A stretch of 61,675 nt of DNA. Source: a virus. Both the position numbers and the translations under genes were made by a program. The stretch spans positions 1-61,675 of the IMG/VR virus record IMGVR_UViG_3300037247_000790; one strand, written 5' to 3'. The notes beneath the pieces were generated by a model that made no database searches, had not been told where the DNA came from, and saw nothing but the letters and a program-made list of their open reading frames with translations. How positions within the stretch are numbered: the first letter of the stretch is position 1; each line of letters starts with the position of its first letter. This document shows, piece by piece, positions 47,753 to 57,100 of this stretch.

Positions 47753-48444
47753 TGGAATTGTGGTATCCTAAAGCGGGAATTCGACTAGGTCCTGCTAACA
47801 AGACATGGGGTAAGACTGACAACATTTGGGGTGCGGTCTGCCATTCCTCCGAAGGCTACTTCTCAGGTGATATGGATGTTCTTGATTCTCAAGTCAGGCC
47901 ACGCGCTTCCTGGCATCTGTATAATCCCAAGCGTGGATCGATGCTTCAGCATTATCCCTTCGATGAGATCGCTTGGCATACGGGATCACGTGCAGCATGG
48001 GGGATGATTGGGATCGAGAGTGAGGGGCGTGCGGGGGAACCATTAACCCCCAGTCAAAATGCGAACCTGACCGAATTCTTCATTTGGGCGAAGGCCAACT
48101 TTGGCTGGACAGAACTAACACGGGACGTGACCCTGTTTGAGCATAACTTCTTTAGGGCTACCTCGTGTCCATCGGATAGGATCCTTTGGGATGTTATTAT
48201 CCCAAAGGAAGAAGAGAAGGAGGAAGGTAAAGTGATCTGGATTCTATATGCTAGGGAGGATGACCAAGAGGACAAGTGGGTAACTGACCTCATTCAGAGG
48301 TATCCCATAGAGGAAGATCAAGTCCCACGGTACCGATACCTAGGTGCGAAAGGGCCGCACGCCGTGCCCGCAGATTTCCTAGAGAGCATTCCGTACGGAT
48401 ATGAAGGGCCTCCAGCACTCATGCTTCCCGATAACGAGGCCTAA
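47752..48444 (+). CDS. Endolysin, N-acetylmuramoyl-L-alanine amidase
   Basis: 230 residues. Amidase_2-like core: AVCHSSEGY with zinc ligand H31, SWHLY near 54, MIGIESEG near 85, and EHNFFRATSCPSD with H131 and C139 as remaining ligands. The C-terminal 80 residues are a strand-rich probable wall-binding part. It cleaves the amide bond between N-acetylmuramic acid and the peptide stem. No signal peptide, so it needs a holin. It lies in the rightward unit, not with the leftward virion genes. Confidence 0.85.
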   Translation: MELWYPKAGIRLGPANKTWGKTDNIWGAVCHSSEGYFSGDMDVLDSQVRPRASWHLYNPKRGSMLQHYPFDEIAWHTGSRAAWGMIGIESEGRAGEPLTPSQNANLTEFFIWAKANFGWTELTRDVTLFEHNFFRATSCPSDRILWDVIIPKEEEKEEGKVIWILYAREDDQEDKWVTDLIQRYPIEEDQVPRYRYLGAKGPHAVPADFLESIPYGYEGPPALMLPDNEA

Positions 48445-48445
48445 G

Positions 48446-48904
48446 ATGTCTGAGATTCCAGATGGCGAGTACCAACCAGACGAGGTAGTCCTGCAGCAGC
48501 AGGACGGTAAGGCCTACGTTCGTTATGGTGGGTGTACCTCTGGTTGTGGGGACTGCTGTTGGTATGTTGTCATTCCGGTGGATCCTCGTGTACTGGATCA
48601 ACCACCCGATCGGTTCGAGGATTGGAAGGATTGGTTAGACTTGCATGGGATCATACTCGTGTCGCCTTCAGTGGGTCGTCTGGACGCCCGAATACCTATT
48701 CGATGTGATGCGCTGACCTTTAACAACACATGCGTCCTCTTCGGAACCAATCAGCGTCCAGACATGTGCAGCACATTTCCTGAGAAGCCAAGGTTCATTG
48801 ATCCTCCATACAGATGTACGTACAAGTATCGGGAGGTAATGTCGGAAGAGAACGCATCGGAGGTACAGAGGCAGATGATTGAATTGGAGGAGGTGTTCGA
48901 ATGA
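48446..48904 (+). CDS. YkgJ-type cysteine-cluster protein
   Basis: 152 residues from ATG 48446. CTSGCGDCCW near 29-38 gives a CxxxCxxCC cluster, followed by RCDAL, NTCVLF and DMCSTFP: the YkgJ-like metal-binding layout (zinc or iron). Enzymatic function in this family is unclear. ATGA overlap with the next gene. Confidence 0.65.
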   Translation: MSEIPDGEYQPDEVVLQQQDGKAYVRYGGCTSGCGDCCWYVVIPVDPRVLDQPPDRFEDWKDWLDLHGIILVSPSVGRLDARIPIRCDALTFNNTCVLFGTNQRPDMCSTFPEKPRFIDPPYRCTYKYREVMSEENASEVQRQMIELEEVFE

Positions 48905-49098
48905 ACAACGCAGTGGCCAGGTCTTTGTTGCGAGATGTTGCTGAAGCGCCTTACTATAGTGCTCGCAACTCTCAACGTGCCTCGCTCCTCCGTGTGGCGG
49001 CAGAGTTGCTTGAGAACGGATTTGCCCTGCCGCCAGAGATCATTGAGCAGCTAATGATCCGAGGCATTTCAATCAAGAAGGAGGTTCCAGGATGTTGA
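48901..49098 (+). CDS. Small helical hypothetical protein
   Basis: 65 residues (SLLRDVAEAPYYSARNSQRA; LLRVAAELLENG; PPEIIEQLMIRG). Overlaps the holin candidate by 7 bases. No family named. Confidence 0.55.
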   Translation: MNNAVARSLLRDVAEAPYYSARNSQRASLLRVAAELLENGFALPPEIIEQLMIRGISIKKEVPGC

Positions 49099-49352
49099 CA
49101 TCTAGAAAACTAGCAGGAGCGATCGCCGGAATGCTGTCCATCGTCGGAGTGGTGATCGGATCCGCCGTCGTCGGTGCCGTGCCCCTAGAGGTACAGCTTA
49201 CGTCCGTTGGGCTGTTGGCTGGCTTGGGCGGGTATCAAATTTCTAGACAAGCGAGGATTGATGAGTTAGCGGATGCAGCATGGCCTATTACTAACTATAT
49301 GACGCGCGAGATGACTCCAGAAGAGGAGGAGGCTGAGATCTTTAATGGTTGA
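49092..49352 (+). CDS. Holin candidate
   Basis: 86 residues with two membrane segments (LAGAIAGMLSIVGVVIGSAVVGAV and LTSVGLLAGLGGYQISR) and a charged cytoplasmic tail (TPEEEEAEIF). The first helix ends before PLEVQ, typical of small class II holins. It lies 650 bases after the endolysin, in the same unit. It would make pores for amidase release. Competing candidates are at 51150-51583 and 41091. Confidence 0.6.
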   Translation: MLTSRKLAGAIAGMLSIVGVVIGSAVVGAVPLEVQLTSVGLLAGLGGYQISRQARIDELADAAWPITNYMTREMTPEEEEAEIFNG

Positions 49353-49689
49353 TGGTCAGAAGCATGACGGGAAGAAGTTGAGGTATGACCTCATCCCCCC
49401 AGAGGCATTGGAGGAATTGGCCCGCGTCTACACAATTGGTGCCGCGAAGTACGGTGACAACAATTACCTAGGCGGGTTGAAATGGAGTCGCGTGATTGGC
49501 GCCATGATGCGGCATCTGGAGGCCTACCGTGCGGGTGAGGAAATTGATCAGGAAGATGGGCAGTTACATTTGGCATCGGTAATGTGGTGTGCTGCTACGC
49601 TGATCACATACGAGGCTAGAGGAATTCCAGAAGACGATCGCGTAACGATCGTGTCACGGGATGTACTGGCGGGCACGGCTTTTGAATAG
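49345..49689 (+). CDS. dATP/dGTP diphosphohydrolase-like protein (DUF5664)
   Basis: 114 residues. LIPPEALEELARVYTIGAAKYGDNNY at 16-41 and GAMMRHLEAYRAGEEIDQEDGQLHLASVMWC at about 52-82 match the conserved core of DUF5664. That family is related to MazG all-alpha NTP pyrophosphohydrolases. The H, E, D residues for metal binding are present. Likely trims deoxynucleoside triphosphates. No PurZ-like gene was seen, so it does not show a 2-aminoadenine genome. Confidence 0.8.
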   Translation: MVDGQKHDGKKLRYDLIPPEALEELARVYTIGAAKYGDNNYLGGLKWSRVIGAMMRHLEAYRAGEEIDQEDGQLHLASVMWCAATLITYEARGIPEDDRVTIVSRDVLAGTAFE

Positions 49690-49699
49690 GAGGAATCTG

Positions 49700-50083
49700 A
49701 TGAATACGGGCTTTGTCTATATTGCTGGCCCCTACCGCGCAAAAGATGGGACGCATGACTGGAGTGCCTATACGGAAATTGATGGGCACATTGCGGATGC
49801 ACGAGCAATGGCTGCTAGGCTTGCGTCTGATGGAGTGCCATTCTTTTGCCCACATCTGAACTCGGCACACTTCGAAGTGATTACGCCGGATGTTCCTCCA
49901 GGTTACTGGCTTGATCTTGACTTCCGCCTTCTGAAGCACGCGTCGGCGTTAATGCTGATCACTGATTGGAGAGAATCGTCCGGCGCCTGTGCCGAATTGA
50001 AGTTTGCCCAAGATCTGAAGATGCCCGTCTATACGGATAATATGTATGAGAACTTCTTGAAGGACTGGAGGGAAGGCCAATAA
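49700..50083 (+). CDS. Nucleoside 2-deoxyribosyltransferase-like protein
   Basis: 127 residues from ATG 49700 with AGGAGG upstream. VYIAGPYR at 5-12, DGHIADARAMAARLASDGVPFFCPH near 28-53 and RESSGACAELKFA near 95-107 match the fold and the catalytic ESSGAxAE region of such proteins. They swap or hydrolyse deoxynucleoside bases, which helps nucleotide salvage. TAATG couples it to the next gene. Confidence 0.75.
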   Translation: MNTGFVYIAGPYRAKDGTHDWSAYTEIDGHIADARAMAARLASDGVPFFCPHLNSAHFEVITPDVPPGYWLDLDFRLLKHASALMLITDWRESSGACAELKFAQDLKMPVYTDNMYENFLKDWREGQ

Positions 50084-50346
50084 TGCCCTACGTTAGCCAA
50101 GAGATTCGTCACGCGCTGGACAGTGGAGATGAGGAGCCTCGAACTGTAGGCGATCTGCACTACCTAATCGCTAGTCTCATCGATGCCTACTTAGGGGATC
50201 ATGACCACTCGTACGAGACGTTCAACGGGGTCATTGGTGTCCTAGCCTGTGCCCAGCAGGAGGTCTATAGGCGTATAGTAGTACCTTATGAGCAGCATAA
50301 ACTTCTTATAAATGGTGATGTATTCGGAGTTAACAGGGAGGACTAG
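50083..50346 (+). CDS. Conserved-type phage protein of DUF6899-like layout
   Basis: 87 residues. MPYVSQEIR opening, GDLHYLIASLIDAYL near 24, NGVIGVLACAQQEVYRRIVVPYE near 48 and a final NGDVFGV fit a small phage family I recall as DUF6899; function unknown. Starts on the previous stop (TAATG). Confidence 0.65.
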   Translation: MPYVSQEIRHALDSGDEEPRTVGDLHYLIASLIDAYLGDHDHSYETFNGVIGVLACAQQEVYRRIVVPYEQHKLLINGDVFGVNRED

Positions 50347-50766
50347 ATGAAACGACCAACCGAAGCAGCCCTACAGCAGTATCGGGAGATGATGTTAACG
50401 AATCCCGACACGTTCAAGCAAAAGCTGGAGTCAACCTATGAGGAGCTGAGGTCACGATCCGAAGCGATCTGGATCGAGCTCGACCTTACCAAAGATGACG
50501 AAACGATGACTCAGCAGGTCAGGGATGCTCAAATTGAGCGGATGGAACTGACGATCGCTCAGATCGCTCGTCGCATGGAGGCCATTAGAACATCTTTGGA
50601 CGAAGAGAAGGATGCTACGAATAAGCTGTTTACGTTGAATCGCAAGCAGCGGAGGGCTATGGAGAAGGTTTCGAGGAAGGGACGGGGAAAGAAGATCGAG
50701 GAAGTTACGGCACCATTAGCAGAGGAGGAGGAAGAAGATGAAGAGATTCCTGACGAGTCTGACTGA
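50347..50766 (+). CDS. Coiled-coil protein with acidic tail
   Basis: 139 residues. Long charged helices (EATYEELRSRSEAIWIELDL-like stretch near 30; ERMELTIAQIARRMEAIRTSL near 58), a basic patch (RKQRRAMEKVSRKGRGKK) and an acidic end rich in E and D. Function unknown. The 3' end overlaps the next gene, starting at 50738. Confidence 0.55.
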   Translation: MKRPTEAALQQYREMMLTNPDTFKQKLESTYEELRSRSEAIWIELDLTKDDETMTQQVRDAQIERMELTIAQIARRMEAIRTSLDEEKDATNKLFTLNRKQRRAMEKVSRKGRGKKIEEVTAPLAEEEEEDEEIPDESD

Positions 50767-50920
50767 TTTCCAGATCATCATTACCTCAGACGTTGGGTGT
50801 GGTAGTTACCTTGAAGTCGCATTGGTTGTTTTTGGCATTGGCTTCAGCGCATACGTTTGCGATTATGGTAAGAGTATTGCTGTAATGGCAGGAGGTCGGT
50901 ACTTTGGTCTCCGCTCGTGA
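50738..50920 (+). CDS. 60-residue hypothetical membrane-associated protein
   Basis: ATG 50738 is preceded by GAGGAGGAAG in the upstream gene. YLEVALVVFGIGFSAYVCDYG near 24-44 is a likely membrane helix. It is overlapped at its end by the next gene. Supported by the ribosome site and hydrophobic pattern. Confidence 0.5.
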   Translation: MKRFLTSLTDFQIIITSDVGCGSYLEVALVVFGIGFSAYVCDYGKSIAVMAGGRYFGLRS

Positions 50921-51236
50921 TCCTAATCGCATCTTTGGTGTGCTGTCAGAGTTGTTCCTAGTCTGGAAGGAATCTCCTGATCTTCGCTTGGGACAGCTTC
51001 TCTGCAATTTGGCAGGCAGTGATCTATTCTATCTGGAGGACGAGAACCTGATCGCACGAATGCGTGAAAGACGCTCGGCAGAATGGTATTGTGAGTGGGA
51101 CGGGAGACGTGCCGAAGGAGCGACAGTCAGGCGGTGTGATGAGTGGCAACTACCCCAGAAGGATACGCAGGGCCTCGGCGCCTGCAACAAGGATGGCTGT
51201 GAGCCCCCCTACCCATCCGGCTTGCTTCAGGGTTGA
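50904..51236 (+). CDS. Last rightward gene, conserved-type small phage protein
   Basis: 110 residues from TTG 50904, with GGAGG eight bases upstream. RDPNRIFGVLSELFLVWKESPDLRLGQ then LLCNLAGSDLFYLEDENL fits a widespread short phage family (DPNRI, PDLRLGQL, DLF..ED). The last 40 residues (from about 51120) are Arg/Trp/Cys-rich and unlike that family. They overlap the antisense gene at 51150-51383 by 87 bases; translation may really end earlier in other strains. Confidence 0.6.
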   Translation: MVSARDPNRIFGVLSELFLVWKESPDLRLGQLLCNLAGSDLFYLEDENLIARMRERRSAEWYCEWDGRRAEGATVRRCDEWQLPQKDTQGLGACNKDGCEPPYPSGLLQG

Positions 51237-51383
51237 TCCCCGTCCGTGGTGGTTGGACTGGTGTGCGGAGACTGCATCTAGGATCGATGCAAGCAACCGT
51301 TTGTCTGCTGTATGCTCGTCACGATGCGCGTGCATCCATCTATCAATGCGAATGATTGCTTCTGTGGTAGTCTCGTTGTCCAT
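51150..51383 (-). CDS. Small membrane protein, lysis candidate
   Basis: 77 residues, the last gene of the leftward unit. An amphipathic N-terminal helix (TEAIIRIDRWMHAHRDEH) and one C-terminal membrane helix (AGWVGGLTAILVAGAEALRIL). This topology recalls haemolysin XhlA-like lysis helpers, which partner holins. TGATG couples it to the gene before. It overlaps the rightward gene at 51150-51236. Confidence 0.6.
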   Translation of the reverse strand: MDNETTTEAIIRIDRWMHAHRDEHTADKRLLASILDAVSAHQSNHHGRGSTLKQAGWVGGLTAILVAGAEALRILLG

Positions 51384-51583
51384 CAGATCGTCTCAATCAA
51401 TCGATCGACTCGCTTCCAAACTTGCACTGCCTCGAAGACAGCCAGCAGGCCAAGGAAGCAGGCAGGAATCAACTTCCAGTACCTTCGTTGTTCGATTGCC
51501 CACATTGACCATTCAGCCGAGGTAGCCAGAAAGACTCCACCTGCCAGGGCGGAGAAGAGTCCTCTAACGATCTGCTCGCGCAT
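51383..51583 (-). CDS. Two-helix membrane protein, holin candidate
   Basis: 66 residues with two hydrophobic helices (GLFSALAGGVFLATSAEW and LIPACFLGLLAVFEAVQVW) and charged ends. Together with the following XhlA-like gene it makes a plausible lysis pair at the end of the late operon, whereas the amidase is on the other strand. A rival holin lies at 49092. Confidence 0.6.
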   Translation of the reverse strand: MREQIVRGLFSALAGGVFLATSAEWSMWAIEQRRYWKLIPACFLGLLAVFEAVQVWKRVDRLIETI

Positions 51584-52309
51584 TTATCGACCTATGCCAA
51601 TCTTTAGTCGTTGGGATGCAAGAGCAGCAGCCACAGCAGCCGGTGCGGTTACAATCGGAGACGGAGCCGGATAAAGCACACGCGTATGGTTGCCAACCGT
51701 GCTACCGACATTTGTTAGGGTCACGCCGCCCACCCTGTCGATAATCTCGCGGATGAGTGGGGCGTAGAAGACTAGGTTCTGCGGGTGCACCAGCAGCGGG
51801 GAGTAGCCCTCCGCAAGGATGGCAACTTCAGCATCCGTCAATGCGATATTCCAAATAGCAGCCTCGGCAATACGTCCACTCATTGGAGTAAAATTACCTG
51901 CCGAAATACGAATCGCGCCGATTGCCGTGGTATCCAATCCAGTCGGTGTTCGTGATGTGGCCTCCGTCCCCTTTGAACCACCATCGATAAAGGCTCTTCG
52001 GTCATCAGCGGCTGCAAAAACTCCACAGGCATGGTGCCAAGTATTCAACGAGTATCCACCTGTTGAATCTGCTTGGGAAGAAGTACCACCAGCGCGAGTA
52101 AGCGCCCTAATAGGGTCACCTACTTGACCCCCCATAGCGGAGAGGTGGAAATAGTTATCACCGCTTCCGATTTCCGTAAATTGTATCAGCCCTTGGTTGT
52201 CGTCTAGATCGCTATTGAACCAGCAGGCCAGCGTAATGGGCACACCAGACAGAATTGCCGAACCGATGGTGATGTAATGAGGGACGGCATCGTCAAAGAG
52301 CCTGGCCAC
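51584..52309 (-). CDS. LamG/concanavalin-type virion protein
   Basis: 241 residues. A LamG-like sandwich in residues 1-170: ITLACWFNSDLDDNQGLIQF, SLNTWHHACGVFAAADDRRAFIDG (typical W-H-...-DG), GAIRISAGNFTPMSGRIAEAAIWN. The C-terminal part PLIREIIDRVGGVTLTNVG is a second short strand region. Such domains bind glycans on fibres and tail proteins. It lies near the end of the late operon after the fibre gene. Catalysis is not expected. Confidence 0.8.
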   Translation of the reverse strand: MARLFDDAVPHYITIGSAILSGVPITLACWFNSDLDDNQGLIQFTEIGSGDNYFHLSAMGGQVGDPIRALTRAGGTSSQADSTGGYSLNTWHHACGVFAAADDRRAFIDGGSKGTEATSRTPTGLDTTAIGAIRISAGNFTPMSGRIAEAAIWNIALTDAEVAILAEGYSPLLVHPQNLVFYAPLIREIIDRVGGVTLTNVGSTVGNHTRVLYPAPSPIVTAPAAVAAALASQRLKIGIGR

Positions 52310-52311
52310 AA

Positions 52312-52809
52312 CTACGCCTCCCGAATTTCTACCCGTAGAAGCTCGGCGTCGTTGTCCAAGTCATCAGCGCCATTGTTAGCGTCGCGTATGACCTTTAGCC
52401 GAAAAGACTCGCCTGCTGCGACACTATCCATTTCCGCACCGTCATCGAATGTAATGTCGTCGTAGCTGACTTCGCCTGATGCACTAGGAGCTGTAACGGC
52501 GGCTGAAGCCTGAACAGCCGCAAAGCCATCAGAATCTAGGTCAAAGGCATCGTCCGCGTGGCGTTCAAACTGAGCGTTCCAGACTACTTCATTAGTTGTG
52601 ACAGCTGTTGCCATCCAGACGAGCATCACAATTACGCCCCCTCCCGCATAGTGGCGAGGCATGATTCCACTGAACAGTGCTGACTCATCCGTGTCCTTGT
52701 CAAAGTCTAGGACAGGATGTGAGTTCCGAGTGTCGAGCGTTGCAAAGTTGGTCGTTGGCGGCTCGTTGTGGAGCGGCGTGAAGACAACTAGGGTATCACC
52801 ACTAGCCAT
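52312..52809 (-). CDS. Tail/fibre-associated virion protein candidate
   Basis: 165 residues, beta-rich. GVIVMLVWMATAVTTNEVVWNAQFER near 60 and FRLKVIRDANNGADDLDNDAELLRVEIREA at the end are the sort of strands found in phage receptor or appendage proteins. No family is named firmly. Follows the fibre block and precedes the LamG protein. Confidence 0.55.
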   Translation of the reverse strand: MASGDTLVVFTPLHNEPPTTNFATLDTRNSHPVLDFDKDTDESALFSGIMPRHYAGGGVIVMLVWMATAVTTNEVVWNAQFERHADDAFDLDSDGFAAVQASAAVTAPSASGEVSYDDITFDDGAEMDSVAAGESFRLKVIRDANNGADDLDNDAELLRVEIREA

Positions 52810-52812
52810 TAG

Positions 52813-53022
52813 TTATACCCATCCTCTCCAACCACACTTTTTGCAGCCTGCTCGCGCCAGCGCCTTGAGTTGCGGGTGTTTGACACGTGGCTCTAGCCAG
52901 TTCATTTCGCCATTGCACTGTGGCTCGGTACACGCCACTCCACTAGGGGTAGCGGGCTCTAGGACTGCGCGTTCCGCTTTGGTCTTCTTGGCTTGCTCCT
53001 TATGATAATCTCGTAGAGCCAT
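52813..53022 (-). CDS. Small zinc-ribbon protein
   Basis: 69 residues. CTEPQCNG near 31 and CKKCGWRGW near 60 with about 23 residues between form a zinc ribbon. The N-terminus is a basic helix (YHKEQAKKTKAERAVLEP). In a virion region it may be a minor structural or regulatory protein. Confidence 0.6.
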   Translation of the reverse strand: MALRDYHKEQAKKTKAERAVLEPATPSGVACTEPQCNGEMNWLEPRVKHPQLKALARAGCKKCGWRGWV

Positions 53023-53030
53023 AATTTCTC

Positions 53031-53882
53031 CTAATCATCGATCACCGTGAACGAGACGCTTCCGTGAACCCGAACGGCAGCACTAAGTTCGAGGTTAAGA
53101 TTAGTAGCAGCACCACCAACGAACAGGGGCACTAGCCCGCCAGCACTGACACTAAAGCCTTCCCTCGCCTCCAAGGGAATCTGCCCAGTGAAGGCGGTTC
53201 CCGCTGCCCCGTCTTCAAACCGAGCATCGACTGTTCCATCTGAGACCAGAAAGACTGACCAAACCGCGATTCGCTTGCCCGCTGCTTGAGCGGCGATGAT
53301 CTCATTATCGCCACTACCTGCATCGTTGATGTCAGCGAAACCAGGGTCGAAGTCGCCACGCACCCGTAAGTAACCGCTCCGGTCGAACAGCGCGTCTACA
53401 CGATCATCATCTGCGACCTCTTCAGGTTGGGCCTCTGAGGTTTGAGCACGACCACCAATCTTAACAGGAGAGCCCGCATCAACAGCATCGTGATCGAGGC
53501 CTCCCTGAACCTCTAATCCATCCGAGTCAGTCGAGCTAACAGTAACATCATTATTCCCTGCCAAGTCTACAATAACCGTGGCGGATGACGCCGCAATGTC
53601 AATTTGTAGATGTCCGCTTCCATCGATCTGCAGGGGTACAGCATTTGTACCATCGTCGGCGCCTGCCAAGACTAGGGGAACACTGGTTGTAGCTAACCCA
53701 CCAGGAGCGCCAACTGCGTCTCCTTCCACATGGGTCGCAATGGCGAGGAAGCCGACAGTATTCGAACCTGTGCCGGTAGTGCCGGTATCAACAGCGAACC
53801 ATCCGGCTGCTGCGTTGCCGTTAGTCGTGCCGAAGTGCAGCTTCGCGCCTCCGGATTCTGTTGGTGCTGCTGGATACGCCAT
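53031..53882 (-). CDS. Glycine-rich beta virion protein
   Basis: 283 residues rich in A, G, D, V and T with no cysteine. Strand repeats (TVIVDLAGNNDVTVSSTDSDG; GKRIAVWSVFLVSDGTVDARFEDGAAG) suggest a beta-sandwich or jelly-roll. A virion surface or appendage protein is likely from position after the tail fibre; no family named. It opens MAYPAAPTESGGAKL. Confidence 0.6.
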   Translation of the reverse strand: MAYPAAPTESGGAKLHFGTTNGNAAAGWFAVDTGTTGTGSNTVGFLAIATHVEGDAVGAPGGLATTSVPLVLAGADDGTNAVPLQIDGSGHLQIDIAASSATVIVDLAGNNDVTVSSTDSDGLEVQGGLDHDAVDAGSPVKIGGRAQTSEAQPEEVADDDRVDALFDRSGYLRVRGDFDPGFADINDAGSGDNEIIAAQAAGKRIAVWSVFLVSDGTVDARFEDGAAGTAFTGQIPLEAREGFSVSAGGLVPLFVGGAATNLNLELSAAVRVHGSVSFTVIDD

Positions 53883-53890
53883 ATTACTCC

Positions 53891-54070
53891 TTAGTTATCT
53901 TGGGTCTCAATCTTCTCTAAGACTGCATGAATTTCTTTGAGGCCCTGATGGATCGTTTCGAACCACTGTAGGATCAACTGCTGATACAGATAGGGCTGAA
54001 CGGCCCACTGTGGAACGGTTGGCACAGAAACCTCCTGTGTTGCAGCCTTGCTCTTGGTGCGCTTAGCCAT
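53891..54070 (-). CDS. 59-residue helical protein
   Basis: ATG 54070 with AAAGGAGG ten bases upstream and stop at 53891. A basic start MAKRTKSKAATQ and a helix WFETIHQGLKEIHAVLEKIE. Probably a small fibre-associated or assembly protein. No family named. Confidence 0.6.
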   Translation of the reverse strand: MAKRTKSKAATQEVSVPTVPQWAVQPYLYQQLILQWFETIHQGLKEIHAVLEKIETQDN

Positions 54071-54109
54071 TCGATTCTTGCCTCCTTTTATTTGTGTACT
54101 CCCATACTC

Positions 54110-54138
54110 ATGTTAGCATATCTGGGTGCCGAAGGCAA
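54110..54138 (-). promoter_or_regulatory. Weak leftward promoter candidate (TTGCCT-N17-TAACAT)
   Basis: Minus strand: TTGCCT 54138-54133, 17 bases ending ATGC, TAACAT 54115-54110, in the gap before the 59-residue gene. The match is poor at both boxes, so it is offered only as a candidate for expression of the last virion genes. Confidence 0.35.
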
Positions 54139-54144
54139 GGAACA

Positions 54145-57100
54145 TTATTCGATCCAGTTTAGTGTGAGAACGGCGGCTGGAGCAGCTACGTTTGCTACAT
54201 CGCAAATGATGCATTCCTCACCTGTAAGCCCCACGCCTACAAGTTGCATTCTACTTCCCGATATACGTGCAAATACTCGAATCTCTCCGGAGCCAGGAAA
54301 GACGGGCGGAGACATGTCCTCCATTTGAATATAGCCCTGAATGAGATCCAGATTATCTCCTGCTGGTAGGGCCAACACATTCTCAGCAGAGCGGTAAAGC
54401 TGAACATCCGTGCCGATCAGGAGACCTGCATTGGCGCCCGTTGTGGGAAGTTTGAGCTGTCCCGTTGTCTCGTTTAGCTCGAGTTTTGAGCTGCTACCCA
54501 GGAAGACACTTCCTCTGGTAGCGTGGGCTGTACTCTGGAGGGTAAGGTCTTCTCCTGAAGCTGTACCACCAATGAGAGTCTGACCACCTGAACGTCCTGC
54601 TAACAGGGCATAGACTGAATGATCATCATCACCCAATCCAGCGATGCTGCCGTGATCCAATGCCGCCTCCAGATTTGCAAAAGTGATCTTTCCAGAACCA
54701 CTGTCGGTAACGTCCACCATTGCGAGGAAATCATCGGCAGCGATCGAGGTCTCAGTAGTCAACTCGTTGAGGTCAACCGTAAACGTCCGGTTGGCACTGA
54801 TGTCGCCTCCGCCAGATAATCCTACCCCAGCGGTGAGAGTTACAGAGGTGTGATCGATGTGCTCGTTGCCAACAAAATCTGAGAACCCATCGTGAAAAGC
54901 TCCGCCAGCATAGGCAATTTCTCTGTCATTGTCTGCGTCATCAGTGAAGTACAACTCATTTGGTGTGGCCGTGTTGACCCATAGCTGTCCAGATCCCGCC
55001 ACATTGCCATCTGCCTCAGCTTGCTCTTTGAGAAAGATGACTCCTCCGTTGTCGATGTTGCTCCCGTCCATGTTCAGGTCGCCGGTCATTGCGCGGGAAC
55101 CAGCTACTAACAGATACTGAGTGTGGTCATCATCTGCAAGACCGGCAAGGTTTCCGTGATCAGTGACACCTAGAACGGAGAAGGGAGTATCGAAGGCACT
55201 AAGTATCTCCCCTGCTGTGCCCGCCGACTTCTGGAAAATGAAGCGTGCTGCCAAAATGGCATGTACCTGTAGGCGATTGGGCAGGGTATTGGGAGTAGCT
55301 TCCTCACCAGCTTTAGCGGCACTAGTATACTGGTTAGTCCCGTAGACCATGACTAGCTCGCCGTCTAGCTCGATGTACCACCAGAGGTTCGCCCACCTGT
55401 TGTTGTCCATGTCCTGTAGGGTGGAGTCGCCATCGTCGTACTGCTCATTAGGCCACGCCGCAACCCCTGTTGCCTTTCGGCCATCAGCCGAATAAGTGTC
55501 GAAGGTGTCCGCTGCACCCCCTGGATCGGTATCAATAGCACTGACGACAAAGGGGGTGAGCCCTCGCCAGAGTTGGCCCGCAGTCACGACTACGTTTCGC
55601 GTGCCGGTCTCAGAGAAAATCAAACCGCCAACTTCCTTGTCACGGGCAATGGGCATCGTCCCTCGCAGCCGTTGAATCATAAAGTCAGCATGGTCGCCAA
55701 TCTCCCACGGAGTGTTCTGGACGTGCAACGTTCCAGACTCATTTACCACCGTACCTAACGGGAAGTCGGTGTTGAAGTTGAAGTTATTCGTCTCGCGAAC
55801 GACAATGGCTGGGGGCGTCCCATCCTCAACTCCGATGTAGCGAATGCTATTGGCGGTGATGGCCAGTCCATTCGACGCTGCCCAGTCGCCAAAGCGAAGC
55901 TGCGCCGTTGGGCCGTCCGATGCACGAAACGCTCCTGTACCGGAGGTCACATTAATCGTCGCACTGCCCGCATCGGAGATGGTGCCGCCAGAGAACCATC
56001 CCGCTGAGTGGAAAAGAGTGTTCATATGCTGGAGGTGGGTGAAGGTGGGACTACCTATAAGGGGTAATTGCACATCATTCGCATCCAAATACGCGCTGTT
56101 GAGCAAGTCCAACTTGGTAGCGTTTAGACGGGCGTATTCGGTAGAGCCGATAACCCACGAGAAGTAATTGGATGACCGATTGTACTCGAAATAATCGTTG
56201 GCAGCGAAGGTGATTCGAGGGTTGGATGAGACGAGGGCCAACGCATAATTAGCATCGTTGACCTCAAAGGTTGTTCCGGAAACGATTTGTACGGAACCCT
56301 TTGTTGCATCTGATGTGGACTCCAGAGTTAGGTCGTCTCCTGATCCTGTGCCCCCGATAAGGGCCTGTCCACCCGAACGACCGGCTAGGAGGGCATAGAT
56401 GGAGTGGTCATCGTCTGATAGTCCACTTAGTAGGCCGTGATCTCCACCTGTGCCCGCTGCTGCTGCACCGCCGACGTTGGTATCCCAATCCCGATAGCTA
56501 TTCAGAATTAGCACATCATCTGAGGTATCTACCAGAATTGCTGTACCCGATCCAGGACCTCGTAGGGCGTTTCCGACAATGGCAACATTCTCCGTCACTC
56601 CACCTTGGTCGGTAATTTGAACCACAACTGCCCCACCAGTAGAACAATAGATGAAGTTGTCCGCAATGACTGCATCACGAACGTTATTGGAGCCTGAAGT
56701 GCCTAGGTTAATAAGGTCTGCGGCAGCAGTGAAGTCCTCAACCACGTTGTTGGCAAAGATGAATCGTCCGGTTGTATTGTCAAATGTTCGTTGCCACGCA
56801 TATCCGGTGATCTTATGAAATACGGTATCCGTGATTAGAATATTTATGCCAATGTCTGGCGCAGTTGAGGTATTCCGATTTTGAATTGTGTCAATGGATG
56901 CAAACTCAGAGCCATGGATGATGGTATCGCCTAACGTAGCAGCATTCCCACGAGTTTTAATGAGATCATCAATCTTGGTGCGACCCTTGCAACGAATCAG
57001 CTTGAAATTGCGAACGGTGGCACTGCTTGCGTTCGTAAATACATCTAAGAGAATGCTCCAAGCAGACGCGCTACCGTCAAATTCAACGTCAATGAGTTCT

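Noticed and set aside
49345-49689. Evidence for a 2-aminoadenine (Z) genome
   Set aside because: The diphosphohydrolase-like gene is present, but no PurZ-like or DatZ-like gene was seen, so the inference is not justified.
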